Source of the DNA: Micromonospora phaseoli
GTDB taxonomy: Bacteria > Actinomycetota > Actinomycetes > Mycobacteriales > Micromonosporaceae
Assembly: GCF_900109115.1 (NCBI RefSeq)
Contig: NZ_FNYV01000010.1
Span: 164,109 to 228,108 of the forward strand
DNA: 64,000 nucleotides
Direction: 5' to 3'
The notes beneath the pieces are model-generated. The model had not been told where the DNA came from, searched no databases, and was given only the letters and a program-made list of their open reading frames with translations. The translations under genes were made by a program, and so were the position numbers. Positions within the stretch are counted from its first letter, which is position 1. Every line of letters starts with the position of its first letter. This document shows, one piece after another, positions 6,596 through 14,660 of the stretch.

Positions 6596-8131
6596 CTAGC
6601 CGAGGGGGCCCAGCTCGACCTCGATGGCGGCGCGGAGGTCGGGGCTGGCCAGCACGGTGCGGGCGGCCTCCAGCACCGGGGCGAGGAAGACGTCCGGGCC
6701 GGGCTCGCCGGCCGCCGGACGGAGTGCGGCGATGGCCGCCCGCCCGGCCGGCGACGGCGTCAGCGGCGCCCGCAGCTGCAATCCGCGTACGGCGGCGAGC
6801 AGCTCCACCGCGAGCAGGCTGGTCAGGTTGTCCAGCACCGTACGCAGCTTCTTGGCCGCCGCCCAGCCCATCGAGACGTGGTCCTCCTGCATGCCGCTGG
6901 TGGGCAGCGAGTCGACCGAGGCGGGCGCGGCCAGCCGCCGGTTCTCCGCGACGATCCCGGCCGCCGTGTACTGGGCGATCATCAGCCCGGAGTTGACGCC
7001 CGCGTCGGGGGAGAGGAAGGCCGGCAGGTCCCGGGACCGGGTCACGTCGAGCAGCCGGTCCACCCGGCGCTCGGAGATCGCACCCACCTCGGCGGCGGCG
7101 ATGGCCAGGAAGTCCGCCGCGAAGCCCAGCGGAGCGCCGTGGAAGTTGCCGGTCGACTCGACCTGGCCGTCCGGCAGCACCACCGGGTTGTCCACCACCG
7201 AGACCAGCTCGCGGGAGGCGACGGTGCGGACGAAGTCCAGGGTGTCCCGGGCCGCGCCGGCGACCTGCGGAGCGCAGCGCATCGAGTACGCGTCCTGCAC
7301 CGCGTGCGCCAGGTCGTCGCGGTGCGAGTCCATCACCGCCGAGTCCTGCAGCAACCGGTGGATGTTCGCCGCCGACACGCCCTGCCCCGGGTGCGGGCGG
7401 ATGGCGTGCAGCTCCGGCCGGAACGGTCGCTCCGAGCCGAGCATCGCCTCGATCGCCAGCGCGGCGGTCACGTCGGCCATGGTGAACAGGTGTGCCGCGT
7501 CGTGGATCGCCAGCAGCAGCATGCCGAGCATGCCGTCGGTGCCGTTGATCAGCGCCAGCCCCTCCTTGGCGGCCAGCTGCACGGGGGCGAGGCCGGCCCG
7601 GCCCAGCGCCGCCGCGGCGGGCACCCGCTCGCCGTCCGGGCCGAGCACCCAGCCCTCGCCGAGCAGCACCAGGGCGCAGTGCGCCAGCGGTGCCAGGTCG
7701 CCGGAGGCGCCCAGCGACCCGTGTTCCGGCACCCACGGGGTGACGTCGTGGTTGAGCAGCTCCACCAGGGCCTCGGCGACCAGCGGTCGTACCCCGGAGT
7801 GCCCGAGCGCCAGCGAACGCACCCGCAACAGCATCATCGCCCGCACCACCTCCCGGGGCATCGGTGCGCCCACCCCGGCGGCGTGCGAGCGGATCAGCGC
7901 GTGCTGCAGCTCGGCGCGGCGCTCGGGGGCGACGAAGGTATTGGCCAGTGCCCCGAAACCGGTGGAGACGCCGTAGACGGGACGTCCCGCGGCCTCGATG
8001 CCCGCCACGATGGACCGGCTGGTCGCCATCGCGTCGATGGTGGCCGGGTCGATGACGATCTTGGCGGTGCCGCGGGCCACGGCGAGCACGTCGGCGGGGG
8101 AGATCCCGGTGGGCTGGATGGTCACGGTCAT
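6596..8131 (-). CDS. hutH: Histidine ammonia-lyase
   Basis: First enzyme of histidine catabolism: L-histidine to trans-urocanate plus ammonia. The 511-aa protein contains the MIO-forming triad Ala142-Ser143-Gly144 in GSLGASGDLAPLAH, the loop VYGVSTGFG (residues 52-60), and the later active-site segments STGNFHGAPL and GMQEDHVSMG. The ATG at 8131 overlaps the hutI stop by four bases. It is the last gene of the hut operon, although it encodes the first step. Confidence 0.97.
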   Translation of the reverse strand: MTVTIQPTGISPADVLAVARGTAKIVIDPATIDAMATSRSIVAGIEAAGRPVYGVSTGFGALANTFVAPERRAELQHALIRSHAAGVGAPMPREVVRAMMLLRVRSLALGHSGVRPLVAEALVELLNHDVTPWVPEHGSLGASGDLAPLAHCALVLLGEGWVLGPDGERVPAAAALGRAGLAPVQLAAKEGLALINGTDGMLGMLLLAIHDAAHLFTMADVTAALAIEAMLGSERPFRPELHAIRPHPGQGVSAANIHRLLQDSAVMDSHRDDLAHAVQDAYSMRCAPQVAGAARDTLDFVRTVASRELVSVVDNPVVLPDGQVESTGNFHGAPLGFAADFLAIAAAEVGAISERRVDRLLDVTRSRDLPAFLSPDAGVNSGLMIAQYTAAGIVAENRRLAAPASVDSLPTSGMQEDHVSMGWAAAKKLRTVLDNLTSLLAVELLAAVRGLQLRAPLTPSPAGRAAIAALRPAAGEPGPDVFLAPVLEAARTVLASPDLRAAIEVELGPLG

Positions 8132-9330
8132 TGCGGAACTCCGTTGTGCAGAACCTTGCGGATCAGGGGTACCCCGGGCCGGTAGGCCAGGTGCAGGTGG
8201 GACGGGGCGTCGAGGATGATCAGGTCGGCCCGCGCGCCGGGCCGCAGCACGCCGATGTCGTCGCGGCGCAGCGCCCGCGCGCCACCGGCGGTCGCCGCCC
8301 ACACCGCCTCCGCCGGGGTCATCCGCATCTCGCGTACGGCCAGCGCGACGCAGAACGGCATCGACGACGTGTACGACGAGCCGGGATTGCAGTCGGTGGC
8401 CAGCGCCACGGTGACGCCGGCGTCGAGTAGCCGGCGCGCGTCGGGATAGGGCGAGCGGGTGGAGAACTCGGCGCCGGGCAGCAGCGTGGCGACGGTGGTG
8501 GTGTGCCCGCCTTCGTGGCACATGCAGTCGAACCGGGTCGACGCCAGCGCGTCGACGTCGGCGTCGGTCAGGTGCGTGCAGTGGTCCACGCTGGCCGCAC
8601 CCAACTCCACCCCGAGCTGCACGCCCGGGCCGTGGCCGAGCTGGTTGGCGTGCAGCCGTACGCCCAGGCCGACCGCCTGCCCGCAGGTCAGGATCGCCCG
8701 GGCATGGTCGGCGTCGAAGGCGCCCCGCTCGCAGAACACGTCGATCCAGCGGGCGTACGGCCGGGCAGCCGCCAGCATCGGCCCGCAGACCAGCCCCACG
8801 TACTCGTCGGGGCGGTCGGCGTACTCGGGCGGGACCACGTGCGCGCCGAGAAAGGTGGTCTCCCCGGTGACCTCGGCGGCGATCCGCAGCGAGCGGGCCT
8901 CGTCGGCGACGGTGAGGCCGTACCCACTCTTGATCTCGATCGTGGTGGTGCCCTGCCGCAACGCCTCGGCGTGCAGCCGGCGCACGGTCGCGCGCAGCTC
9001 GCCGTCGGAGGCGGCGCGGGTGGCGCCGACCGTGGTCCGGATGCCACCACCGGTGTACGGCTGCCCCGCCATCCGGGCGGCGAACTCGGCGGCCCGGTCC
9101 CCGGCGAACACCAGGTGGGCGTGACTGTCCACGAAACCGGGCAGCACCGCCGCCCCCCGGGCGTCGATCCGCCGCTCGGCGGCCGGCGCGTCCGCGGCCG
9201 GGCCGACCCAGGCCACCTCGCCGTCCTCGACGAGCACCGCGGCCCGGCGGCGGATGCCCAGCGGCCCGCCCTCGCCCCGACCGGCCTCGTTGGTGACCAG
9301 CTCACCGATGTTGTCCACCAGCAGACTCAT
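8128..9330 (-). CDS. hutI: Imidazolonepropionase
   Basis: Amidohydrolase-superfamily enzyme that opens 4-imidazolone-5-propionate to N-formimino-L-glutamate, third step of histidine degradation. The 400-aa protein has the metal motif PGFVDSHAHLVFAGDR, the substrate-site stretch TTIEIKSGYGLT, and the later metal/catalytic segments ANQLGHGPGVQL, SVDHCTHLTD and LATDCNPGSS. Its start overlaps the hutF stop and its stop overlaps the hutH start, so hutF-hutI-hutH are translationally coupled. Confidence 0.96.
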   Translation of the reverse strand: MSLLVDNIGELVTNEAGRGEGGPLGIRRRAAVLVEDGEVAWVGPAADAPAAERRIDARGAAVLPGFVDSHAHLVFAGDRAAEFAARMAGQPYTGGGIRTTVGATRAASDGELRATVRRLHAEALRQGTTTIEIKSGYGLTVADEARSLRIAAEVTGETTFLGAHVVPPEYADRPDEYVGLVCGPMLAAARPYARWIDVFCERGAFDADHARAILTCGQAVGLGVRLHANQLGHGPGVQLGVELGAASVDHCTHLTDADVDALASTRFDCMCHEGGHTTTVATLLPGAEFSTRSPYPDARRLLDAGVTVALATDCNPGSSYTSSMPFCVALAVREMRMTPAEAVWAATAGGARALRRDDIGVLRPGARADLIILDAPSHLHLAYRPGVPLIRKVLHNGVPQ

Positions 9331-10688
9331 CGGGGTGTCACCTCCGCGATAGCGGCGGACAGTTCCTGCGGCACGTCGACGGTCAGGTGGCGGCCGTCGC
9401 GCACCAGGACCCGCCCGTCCACCACCACCTGCGCGACGTCGGCGGCGCTCGCCGCGAACCAGACGCCCGCCGCCCTCACCCCGGCCGTGCGTACGCTGTC
9501 CAGCCGCACCGTCACCAGGTCGGCGCGGTCACCTACCGCGATCCGGCCGGCGTCGGTCCAGCCAAGCGCGGCATGTCCGGCCTGGCTCGCCGCGGTCAGC
9601 AGCTCCGCCGGGGCGAAGTGGCCGCGCCGGCGGGTACGCAACCGCTCGTCCAGCTCGACGGCCCGCGCCTCCTCGAACGGGTCGATCACGGCGTGACTGT
9701 CGCTGCCCAGGCTGAGCGGGATGCCGGCGTCGGCCATCCGACGGGCCGGTCCGATACCGTCGGCGAGGTCCCGCTCGGTGGTCGGGCAGAGGCAGACCCC
9801 GCTCCGGCTCTCGCTCAGCAGGCCCACGTCGGCACTGGTGGGGTGGGTGGCGTGCACCGCCGTGGTGGACCGGCGCAGGACCCCGTGCTCGGCGAGCAGG
9901 CGGGTCGGGGTGCGGCCGTGCACCGCCCGGCAGGCGTCGTTCTCGGCGGGCTGCTCCGACAGGTGCACGTGCAGTGGTGCGTCGCGGTGGTCCGCCCAGG
10001 CGGCGACCGTGGCGAGCTGGTCGGCCGGCACCGCACGGACGGAGTGGATCGCCGCGCCCACCCGGGCGTGCCCGCCCTCCGGGCTGAACTCCTCGACCCG
10101 CTCCGCCCAGCGCAGCGCGTCGCCGTCGCCGAAGCGCAGCTGCGGCCCGGTCAGCGGCTGGCCGTCCACGGAAGCGGTCAGGTAGCAGGCGTCCAGCAGG
10201 GTCAACCGGATCCCGGCGTGGGCCGCCGCCTCGACCAGCGCCGCTCCCATCGCGTTCGGGTCGGCGTACCGGGTGCCGCCCGGCCCGTGGTGCAGGTAGT
10301 GGAACTCGCCCACGCAGGTGATGCCGGCCAGCGCCATCTCGGCGTAGACCGCCCGCGCCAGCGCCAGATAGGAATCCGGGTCCAGGCGGGCGGCGACGGC
10401 GTACATCTGGTCGCGCCAGCTCCAGAAGTCGCCGCGCCCCGCGTGGGTGCGTCCACGCAGCGCCCGGTGGAAGGCGTGCGAGTGGGCGTTGGCCAGCCCT
10501 GGCAGCGTCAGCCCCGGCAGCCGGACCGCGTCGACCAGCACGTCGACGCCGGCGTCGGGCCGACCGGCCGGCGTCAGCGGGGTCACCCCGGTGATCCGGT
10601 CGTTGACCGTCTCGATCAGTACGTCCGCGGTGGGCTCGGCCTGCTCGGGCAGCCACGCGTACTCGGCGAGCCAGCGGGTCGAGGTCAT
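9327..10688 (-). CDS. hutF: Formimidoylglutamate deiminase
   Basis: Amidohydrolase that converts N-formimino-L-glutamate to N-formyl-L-glutamate and ammonia. The 453-aa protein has PGLANAHSHAFHRALRGRTH, VGEFHYLHH, HVHLSEQPAEND, AVHATHPTSADVGLL and LSLGSDSHAVIDPFEEARAVELDERL, all characteristic of HutF. Its presence shows that this organism uses the branch through N-formylglutamate rather than direct formiminoglutamase hydrolysis. The stop overlaps the hutI start. Confidence 0.95.
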   Translation of the reverse strand: MTSTRWLAEYAWLPEQAEPTADVLIETVNDRITGVTPLTPAGRPDAGVDVLVDAVRLPGLTLPGLANAHSHAFHRALRGRTHAGRGDFWSWRDQMYAVAARLDPDSYLALARAVYAEMALAGITCVGEFHYLHHGPGGTRYADPNAMGAALVEAAAHAGIRLTLLDACYLTASVDGQPLTGPQLRFGDGDALRWAERVEEFSPEGGHARVGAAIHSVRAVPADQLATVAAWADHRDAPLHVHLSEQPAENDACRAVHGRTPTRLLAEHGVLRRSTTAVHATHPTSADVGLLSESRSGVCLCPTTERDLADGIGPARRMADAGIPLSLGSDSHAVIDPFEEARAVELDERLRTRRRGHFAPAELLTAASQAGHAALGWTDAGRIAVGDRADLVTVRLDSVRTAGVRAAGVWFAASAADVAQVVVDGRVLVRDGRHLTVDVPQELSAAIAEVTPR

Positions 10689-11917
10689 CCGGTCAGATCC
10701 TCAAGTACCCGGGCCAGGGCGGTCACCCCGGCGGCGCAGTCGACGTCGGTGGCCGACTCGGCGGGGGAGTGCGAAACGCCGGTGGGGTTACGGACGAAGA
10801 GCATCGCCGTGGGAACGTGCGCGGCCAGCACCCCCGCGTCGTGACCCGCACCGGTGGGCAGCACCGGGGCGTGCAGCAGCTGCGCCAGCCGGTCGGCCAG
10901 TCCACCGTCGAAGGCCACCAGCGGGGTCGCCGACTCCTCGACCACGGTAACCTCGGTGCCGTCGCGCCGGGCCCGTTCGGCGGCCTTGGCGCGGACCGCC
11001 TCGACCAGGCCGGTCAGCGTCTCCGGCTCGGCGGCGCGGGCGTCCAACCACCCGGTCACCCGCGACGGGATGGCGTTTGTCGCGTTCGGCTCCACGGCCA
11101 CCCGACCCACGGTGGCGTGGGCGTCGCGAAGCCGGGCCTCCTTGTTCGCCGCCAGCACCGTGAAGGCGTACGTCAACATGGGATCGCGGCGGTCCGCCAT
11201 CCGGGTCGTACCGGCGTGGTTCCCCTCGCCGGTGACCTCGAAGCGCCAGCGGCCGTGCGGCCAGATCGCGCTGGCCACCGCCACCGGCGCGGCCTGGTCG
11301 ACCAGCGCGCGGCCCTGCTCCACGTGCAGCTCCACGAAGGCGGCCAGCCGGCCGAGCAGCGCCGGGTCGGCGCCCGCCGGCCGGTCACCCAGCGCCTCGG
11401 CGAAGCTCACCCCGGCCGCGTCGCGCAGCCCGGCCGCCCGCTCCGGGGCGATCTGCCCGGTGAGCAGCCGCGAACCCAGGCACGGTACGCCGAACCGCGC
11501 GCCTTCCTCCTCGACGAACGCGCCGACGACCAGCGGCCGGGCCGGTGCGACGCCGGCCGCGCGCAGCTCGTCCACGGCCAGCCACGCGCTGACGATGCCC
11601 AGCGGCCCGTCGTACGCCCCGCCGTGCGGCACCGAGTCGAAGTGGCTGCCGGTCAGCACCGCGTCCCCGGCGTCCGGGTCGCCCCACCAGGCGAACAGGT
11701 TGCCGTTGCCGTCCTCGCGCACCGGCATGTCCCGCGCGTCGGCCTGCTCCCGGAACCAGCCGCGCAGCCGCAGCTCGGGCTCGGTGAGCGCGTAACGCAG
11801 GTAGCCGCCGCTGCCCGGATCGCGCCCGATCGGGGCGATCTCGTCCCACAGCTTCCGGAACCTGTCAGGAAGGGACCCTTCCTCTACCGTATGCGTTGAC
11901 AAGGGGCCCTTCCTCAC
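10685..11917 (-). CDS. M20-family amidohydrolase (allantoate-type), likely N-formylglutamate hydrolase of the hut pathway
   Basis: Dinuclear-metal M20 peptidase-fold amidase of about 410 aa, of the allantoate/N-carbamoyl amidohydrolase branch. Metal ligands are visible in GSHFDSVPHGGAYDGPLG, VEEEGARFG and ELHVEQG, with the dimerisation segment RWRFEVTGEGNHAGTTRM and the C-terminal GAGHDAG. No hutG deformylase is seen in the operon, so this enzyme is the best candidate for the last step, N-formylglutamate to glutamate plus formate (inference). The most upstream start is a GTG overlapping the hutU stop; a TTG at 11902 is the alternative. Both lie inside a palindromic repeat, so the first 15 or so residues are repeat-encoded. 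Confidence 0.85.
   Translation of the reverse strand: MRKGPLSTHTVEEGSLPDRFRKLWDEIAPIGRDPGSGGYLRYALTEPELRLRGWFREQADARDMPVREDGNGNLFAWWGDPDAGDAVLTGSHFDSVPHGGAYDGPLGIVSAWLAVDELRAAGVAPARPLVVGAFVEEEGARFGVPCLGSRLLTGQIAPERAAGLRDAAGVSFAEALGDRPAGADPALLGRLAAFVELHVEQGRALVDQAAPVAVASAIWPHGRWRFEVTGEGNHAGTTRMADRRDPMLTYAFTVLAANKEARLRDAHATVGRVAVEPNATNAIPSRVTGWLDARAAEPETLTGLVEAVRAKAAERARRDGTEVTVVEESATPLVAFDGGLADRLAQLLHAPVLPTGAGHDAGVLAAHVPTAMLFVRNPTGVSHSPAESATDVDCAAGVTALARVLEDLTG
11864..11917. repeat. REP-like palindromic repeat at the hutU/amidohydrolase junction
   Basis: Contains a perfect 17-bp palindrome AGGAAGGGACCCTTCCT (11867-11883), a short spacer, and a second imperfect palindrome around AAGGGGCCCTTCCT (11901-11914). 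Similar AAGGG-CCCTT palindromic elements are, to my recollection, abundant in Micromonospora and Salinispora genomes. Here the element covers the end of hutU and the start of the next gene. Confidence 0.55.
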
Positions 11918-13626
11918 TCCGCCATCGGGATGCGGACGCCGGTGTGCGGGGTGTCGTACCCGGCGTCGACGTGCCGGATGACGCCCATCGCCGGGTCGTT
12001 GGTCAGCACCCGCTCGATCTTCTGCCCGGCCAGGGCGCTGCCGTCGGCGACGCAGACCTGGCCGGCGTGGATGGAGCGGCCGATGCCCACCCCGCCGCCG
12101 TGGTGGATGGAGACCCAGGACGCCCCGCTGGCGGTGTTGACCAGCGCGTTGAGCAGCGGCCAGTCGGCGATCGCGTCGGAGCCGTCGGCCATCGCCTCGG
12201 TCTCCCGGTACGGGCTGGCCACGCTGCCGCAGTCCAGGTGGTCCCGGCCGATCACCACCGGTGCGCTCAGCTCGCCGGAGGCGACCATGTCGTTGAACCG
12301 TACGCCTGCTCTGTCCCGTTCGCCGTAGCCGAGCCAGCAGATCCGTGCCGGCAGGCCCTGGAAGGCGACCCGCTCGCCGGCCAGCCGCATCCACCGGGCG
12401 AGGGACTCGTTCTCCGGGAAGAGCTCCAGGATCGCCCGGTCGGTGGCGGCGATGTCGGCCGGGTCGCCGGAGAGCGCCGCCCACCGGAACGGGCCCTTGC
12501 CCTCGCAGAACAGCGGCCGGATGTACGCCGGCACGAAACCGGGAAAGTCGAACGCCCGGTCGTACCCGCCGAGCCGTGCCTCCCCCCGGATCGAGTTGCC
12601 GTAGTCGAAGACCTCCGCGCCGGCGTCGAGGAAGCCGACCATCGCCTCGACATGTCTGGCCATCGAGGCCCGCGCCCGGTCGGTGAACTCGGCCGGCTTG
12701 GCCGTCGCGTAGTCCCGGGCGTCGGCCAGCTCCACCCCCTCCGGCAAGTACGACAGCGGGTCGTGCGCGCTGGTCTGGTCGGTGACGATGTCGATCGGCA
12801 CGCCCCGGCGCAGCAGCTCCGGGAAGACCGTGGCGGCGTTGCCGACCACCCCCACGCTCAGTGCCCGCCGATCCCGCTTCGCCGCGAGGGCCCGCTGCAC
12901 CGCGTCGTCCAGGCTGTCGGCGATCTCGTCGAGGTAGCGGTCGTGCCTGCGCCGCTCCAGCCGGCTGCGGTCCACGTCCACGATCAGGCAGACGCCGCCG
13001 TTCATGGTGACCGCGAGGGGCTGGGCCCCGCCCATCCCGCCGCACCCGGCGGTCAGCGTCAGCGTGCCCGCGAGGGTGCCGTCGCCGGTCTGCTGCCCGT
13101 CGCGGGCCCCGGCGAGCTTGGCGGCCACGGCGGCGAACGTCTCGTAGGTGCCCTGGAGGATGCCCTGGGTGCCGATGTAGATCCACGACCCGGCGGTCAT
13201 CTGGCCGTACATGGTCAGGCCGAGCTGCTCCAGGCGACGGAACTCCGGCCAGGTGGCCCAGTCGCCGACCAGGTTGGAGTTGGCCAGCAGCACCCGGGGC
13301 GCCCACTCGTGGGTACGCATCACCCCGACCGGCCGGCCCGACTGCACCAGCATCGTCTCGTCGTCGCGCAGGTCGGTCAGCGTACGCACCAGGGCGTGGT
13401 ACGACGGCCAGTCCCGGGCCGCCTTCCCGGTGCCGCCGTAGACGACCAGGTCGTCGGGGCGCTCGGCCACCTCGGGGTCGAGGTTGTTCATCAGCATCCG
13501 CAGCGCGGCCTCCTGCGGCCAACCGCGGGCGGTGCGCTCGCTGCCGCGCGCGGCGCGGATGGGTCCCGCGCCGGGCGCGGCCTGAATGGGTCCCGTGCCG
13601 GGGGCGGCCTGGTCGGATCGCGTCAT
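11914..13626 (-). CDS. hutU: Urocanate hydratase
   Basis: NAD+-dependent urocanase, second step of histidine degradation: urocanate to 4-imidazolone-5-propionate. The 570-aa protein has the family signature VVYGGTGKAARDWPSYHALV, the NAD-binding region, and GSVASPYRETEAMADGSDAI and SIHHGGGVGIGRSIHAGQ near the C-terminus. The ATG at 13626 follows an AGGAGGAGAT ribosome site. The N-terminus contains a two-copy repeat (GPIQAAPGAGPIRAAR) before the conserved SERTARGWPQEAALRML, longer than in most homologues. It follows the regulator by 13 bases on the same strand. Confidence 0.96.
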   Translation of the reverse strand: MTRSDQAAPGTGPIQAAPGAGPIRAARGSERTARGWPQEAALRMLMNNLDPEVAERPDDLVVYGGTGKAARDWPSYHALVRTLTDLRDDETMLVQSGRPVGVMRTHEWAPRVLLANSNLVGDWATWPEFRRLEQLGLTMYGQMTAGSWIYIGTQGILQGTYETFAAVAAKLAGARDGQQTGDGTLAGTLTLTAGCGGMGGAQPLAVTMNGGVCLIVDVDRSRLERRRHDRYLDEIADSLDDAVQRALAAKRDRRALSVGVVGNAATVFPELLRRGVPIDIVTDQTSAHDPLSYLPEGVELADARDYATAKPAEFTDRARASMARHVEAMVGFLDAGAEVFDYGNSIRGEARLGGYDRAFDFPGFVPAYIRPLFCEGKGPFRWAALSGDPADIAATDRAILELFPENESLARWMRLAGERVAFQGLPARICWLGYGERDRAGVRFNDMVASGELSAPVVIGRDHLDCGSVASPYRETEAMADGSDAIADWPLLNALVNTASGASWVSIHHGGGVGIGRSIHAGQVCVADGSALAGQKIERVLTNDPAMGVIRHVDAGYDTPHTGVRIPMAE

Positions 13627-13639
13627 CGCGGATCTCCTC

Positions 13640-14488
13640 CTAACCGAGGAACAACTGTCGACGGGTGGCCGAGGCTTCGAAGGCCTCCAGCCGCCGCTGG
13701 GTCTCGGCCGGCGCGGCATCGCAGATCGCCTGGAGCAGCACCATGGCCAGGGTCATCGGGGCGGTGTGCAGGTCGAAGACGAGCTGCGCGCCGACCGCCG
13801 CGGGCAGCACCAGGTCGGCGTACTCGGCCGCCGGGCTGACCGGCGAGTCGGTGATCGCGACCACGGTCAGCCCCGCGTCGCGGGCCTCGCGGAGCGCGTC
13901 CAGGGTCTCCCGGGGGTAGCGGGGCAGCACGAACGCCAGCAGCGCGGTCGCCCCGGCCTCGGCGGCCTGCTCAAGACGGTCGGTGAGCAGGCTGCCACCG
14001 TCGTCGAGCACCCGCACGTCCGGATGCACCTTGGCCGCGAAGTAGGCGAAGTAGGCGGCCAGCGGCGCGGCGGCCCGCAGACCGAGCACCGGCAACGGTC
14101 GGCTGGCGGCGAGCAGCCGGCCGATCTCGGCGATCCGCTCCCGGTCGGCGAGCTGTCCGGCCAGCCGATCCAGATTGCCGATCTCGGCGCGTACCGCCTG
14201 CTGGAGCTCGTTGCCGGCGGTGGCCGGACCGGGCGCGGCGGCGGTCAGCTCGCGCAGCCGGCGGCGCAGGGCGGGGTAGCCGTCGTGGCCCAGCGCCACC
14301 GCGAACCGGGTGACCGACGGCTGACTGACCCCGGCCAACTCGGCGACCTCGGCGGCGGAGAGGTAGCCGATGGCGGGAGCGTGCTGCACCAGGCAGTGCG
14401 CGATGCGCCGCTGCGTCGGGGTCAGCCGAACCCCGTCGAACAGGCCGACGACCCGTTCGGTCGGCGCCATGGCAGCTGCCTCATTCAT
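13640..14488 (-). CDS. MurR/RpiR-family regulator of the hut operon
   Basis: 282-aa transcription factor with an N-terminal RpiR helix-turn-helix (LSAAEVAELAGVSQPSVTRFAVALGHDGYPALRRRL, about residues 44-78) and a C-terminal SIS-type sensing domain (roughly residues 120-260, with VVAITDSPVSPAAEYADLVLPA). RpiR regulators usually sense phosphosugars, so use at a histidine operon suggests a different ligand such as urocanate or a pathway intermediate (inference). It is the first gene of the operon and probably autoregulates, since an AT-rich region directly precedes it. Confidence 0.88.
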   Translation of the reverse strand: MNEAAAMAPTERVVGLFDGVRLTPTQRRIAHCLVQHAPAIGYLSAAEVAELAGVSQPSVTRFAVALGHDGYPALRRRLRELTAAAPGPATAGNELQQAVRAEIGNLDRLAGQLADRERIAEIGRLLAASRPLPVLGLRAAAPLAAYFAYFAAKVHPDVRVLDDGGSLLTDRLEQAAEAGATALLAFVLPRYPRETLDALREARDAGLTVVAITDSPVSPAAEYADLVLPAAVGAQLVFDLHTAPMTLAMVLLQAICDAAPAETQRRLEAFEASATRRQLFLG

Positions 14489-14560
14489 TCCATGACTCTA
14501 TGCATAAAAACTTTCATTGAGCAAGCTATCTCACAGTTCCATAGTGGACTACTGCTGAGC
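14489..14560 (-). promoter_or_regulatory. AT-rich promoter/operator region of the hut operon
   Basis: A stretch strikingly richer in A and T than its surroundings directly upstream of the RpiR gene. It includes TGCATAAAAACTTTCA (14500-14515), which is a partial dyad (TG...CA ends) and a plausible operator for the regulator. The divergent gene starts at 14661, so the region could serve both directions. Exact promoter elements cannot be assigned. Confidence 0.35.
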
Positions 14561-14660
14561 TGCGGTTACGGGAAGATCACCCGGAGTGTGGTGACCGGTG
14601 GGCAGGGTGAGGTGCGACGGGTCGATAGGATCCGCACGGCGGTCGAGCAGAGGAGTTGCC

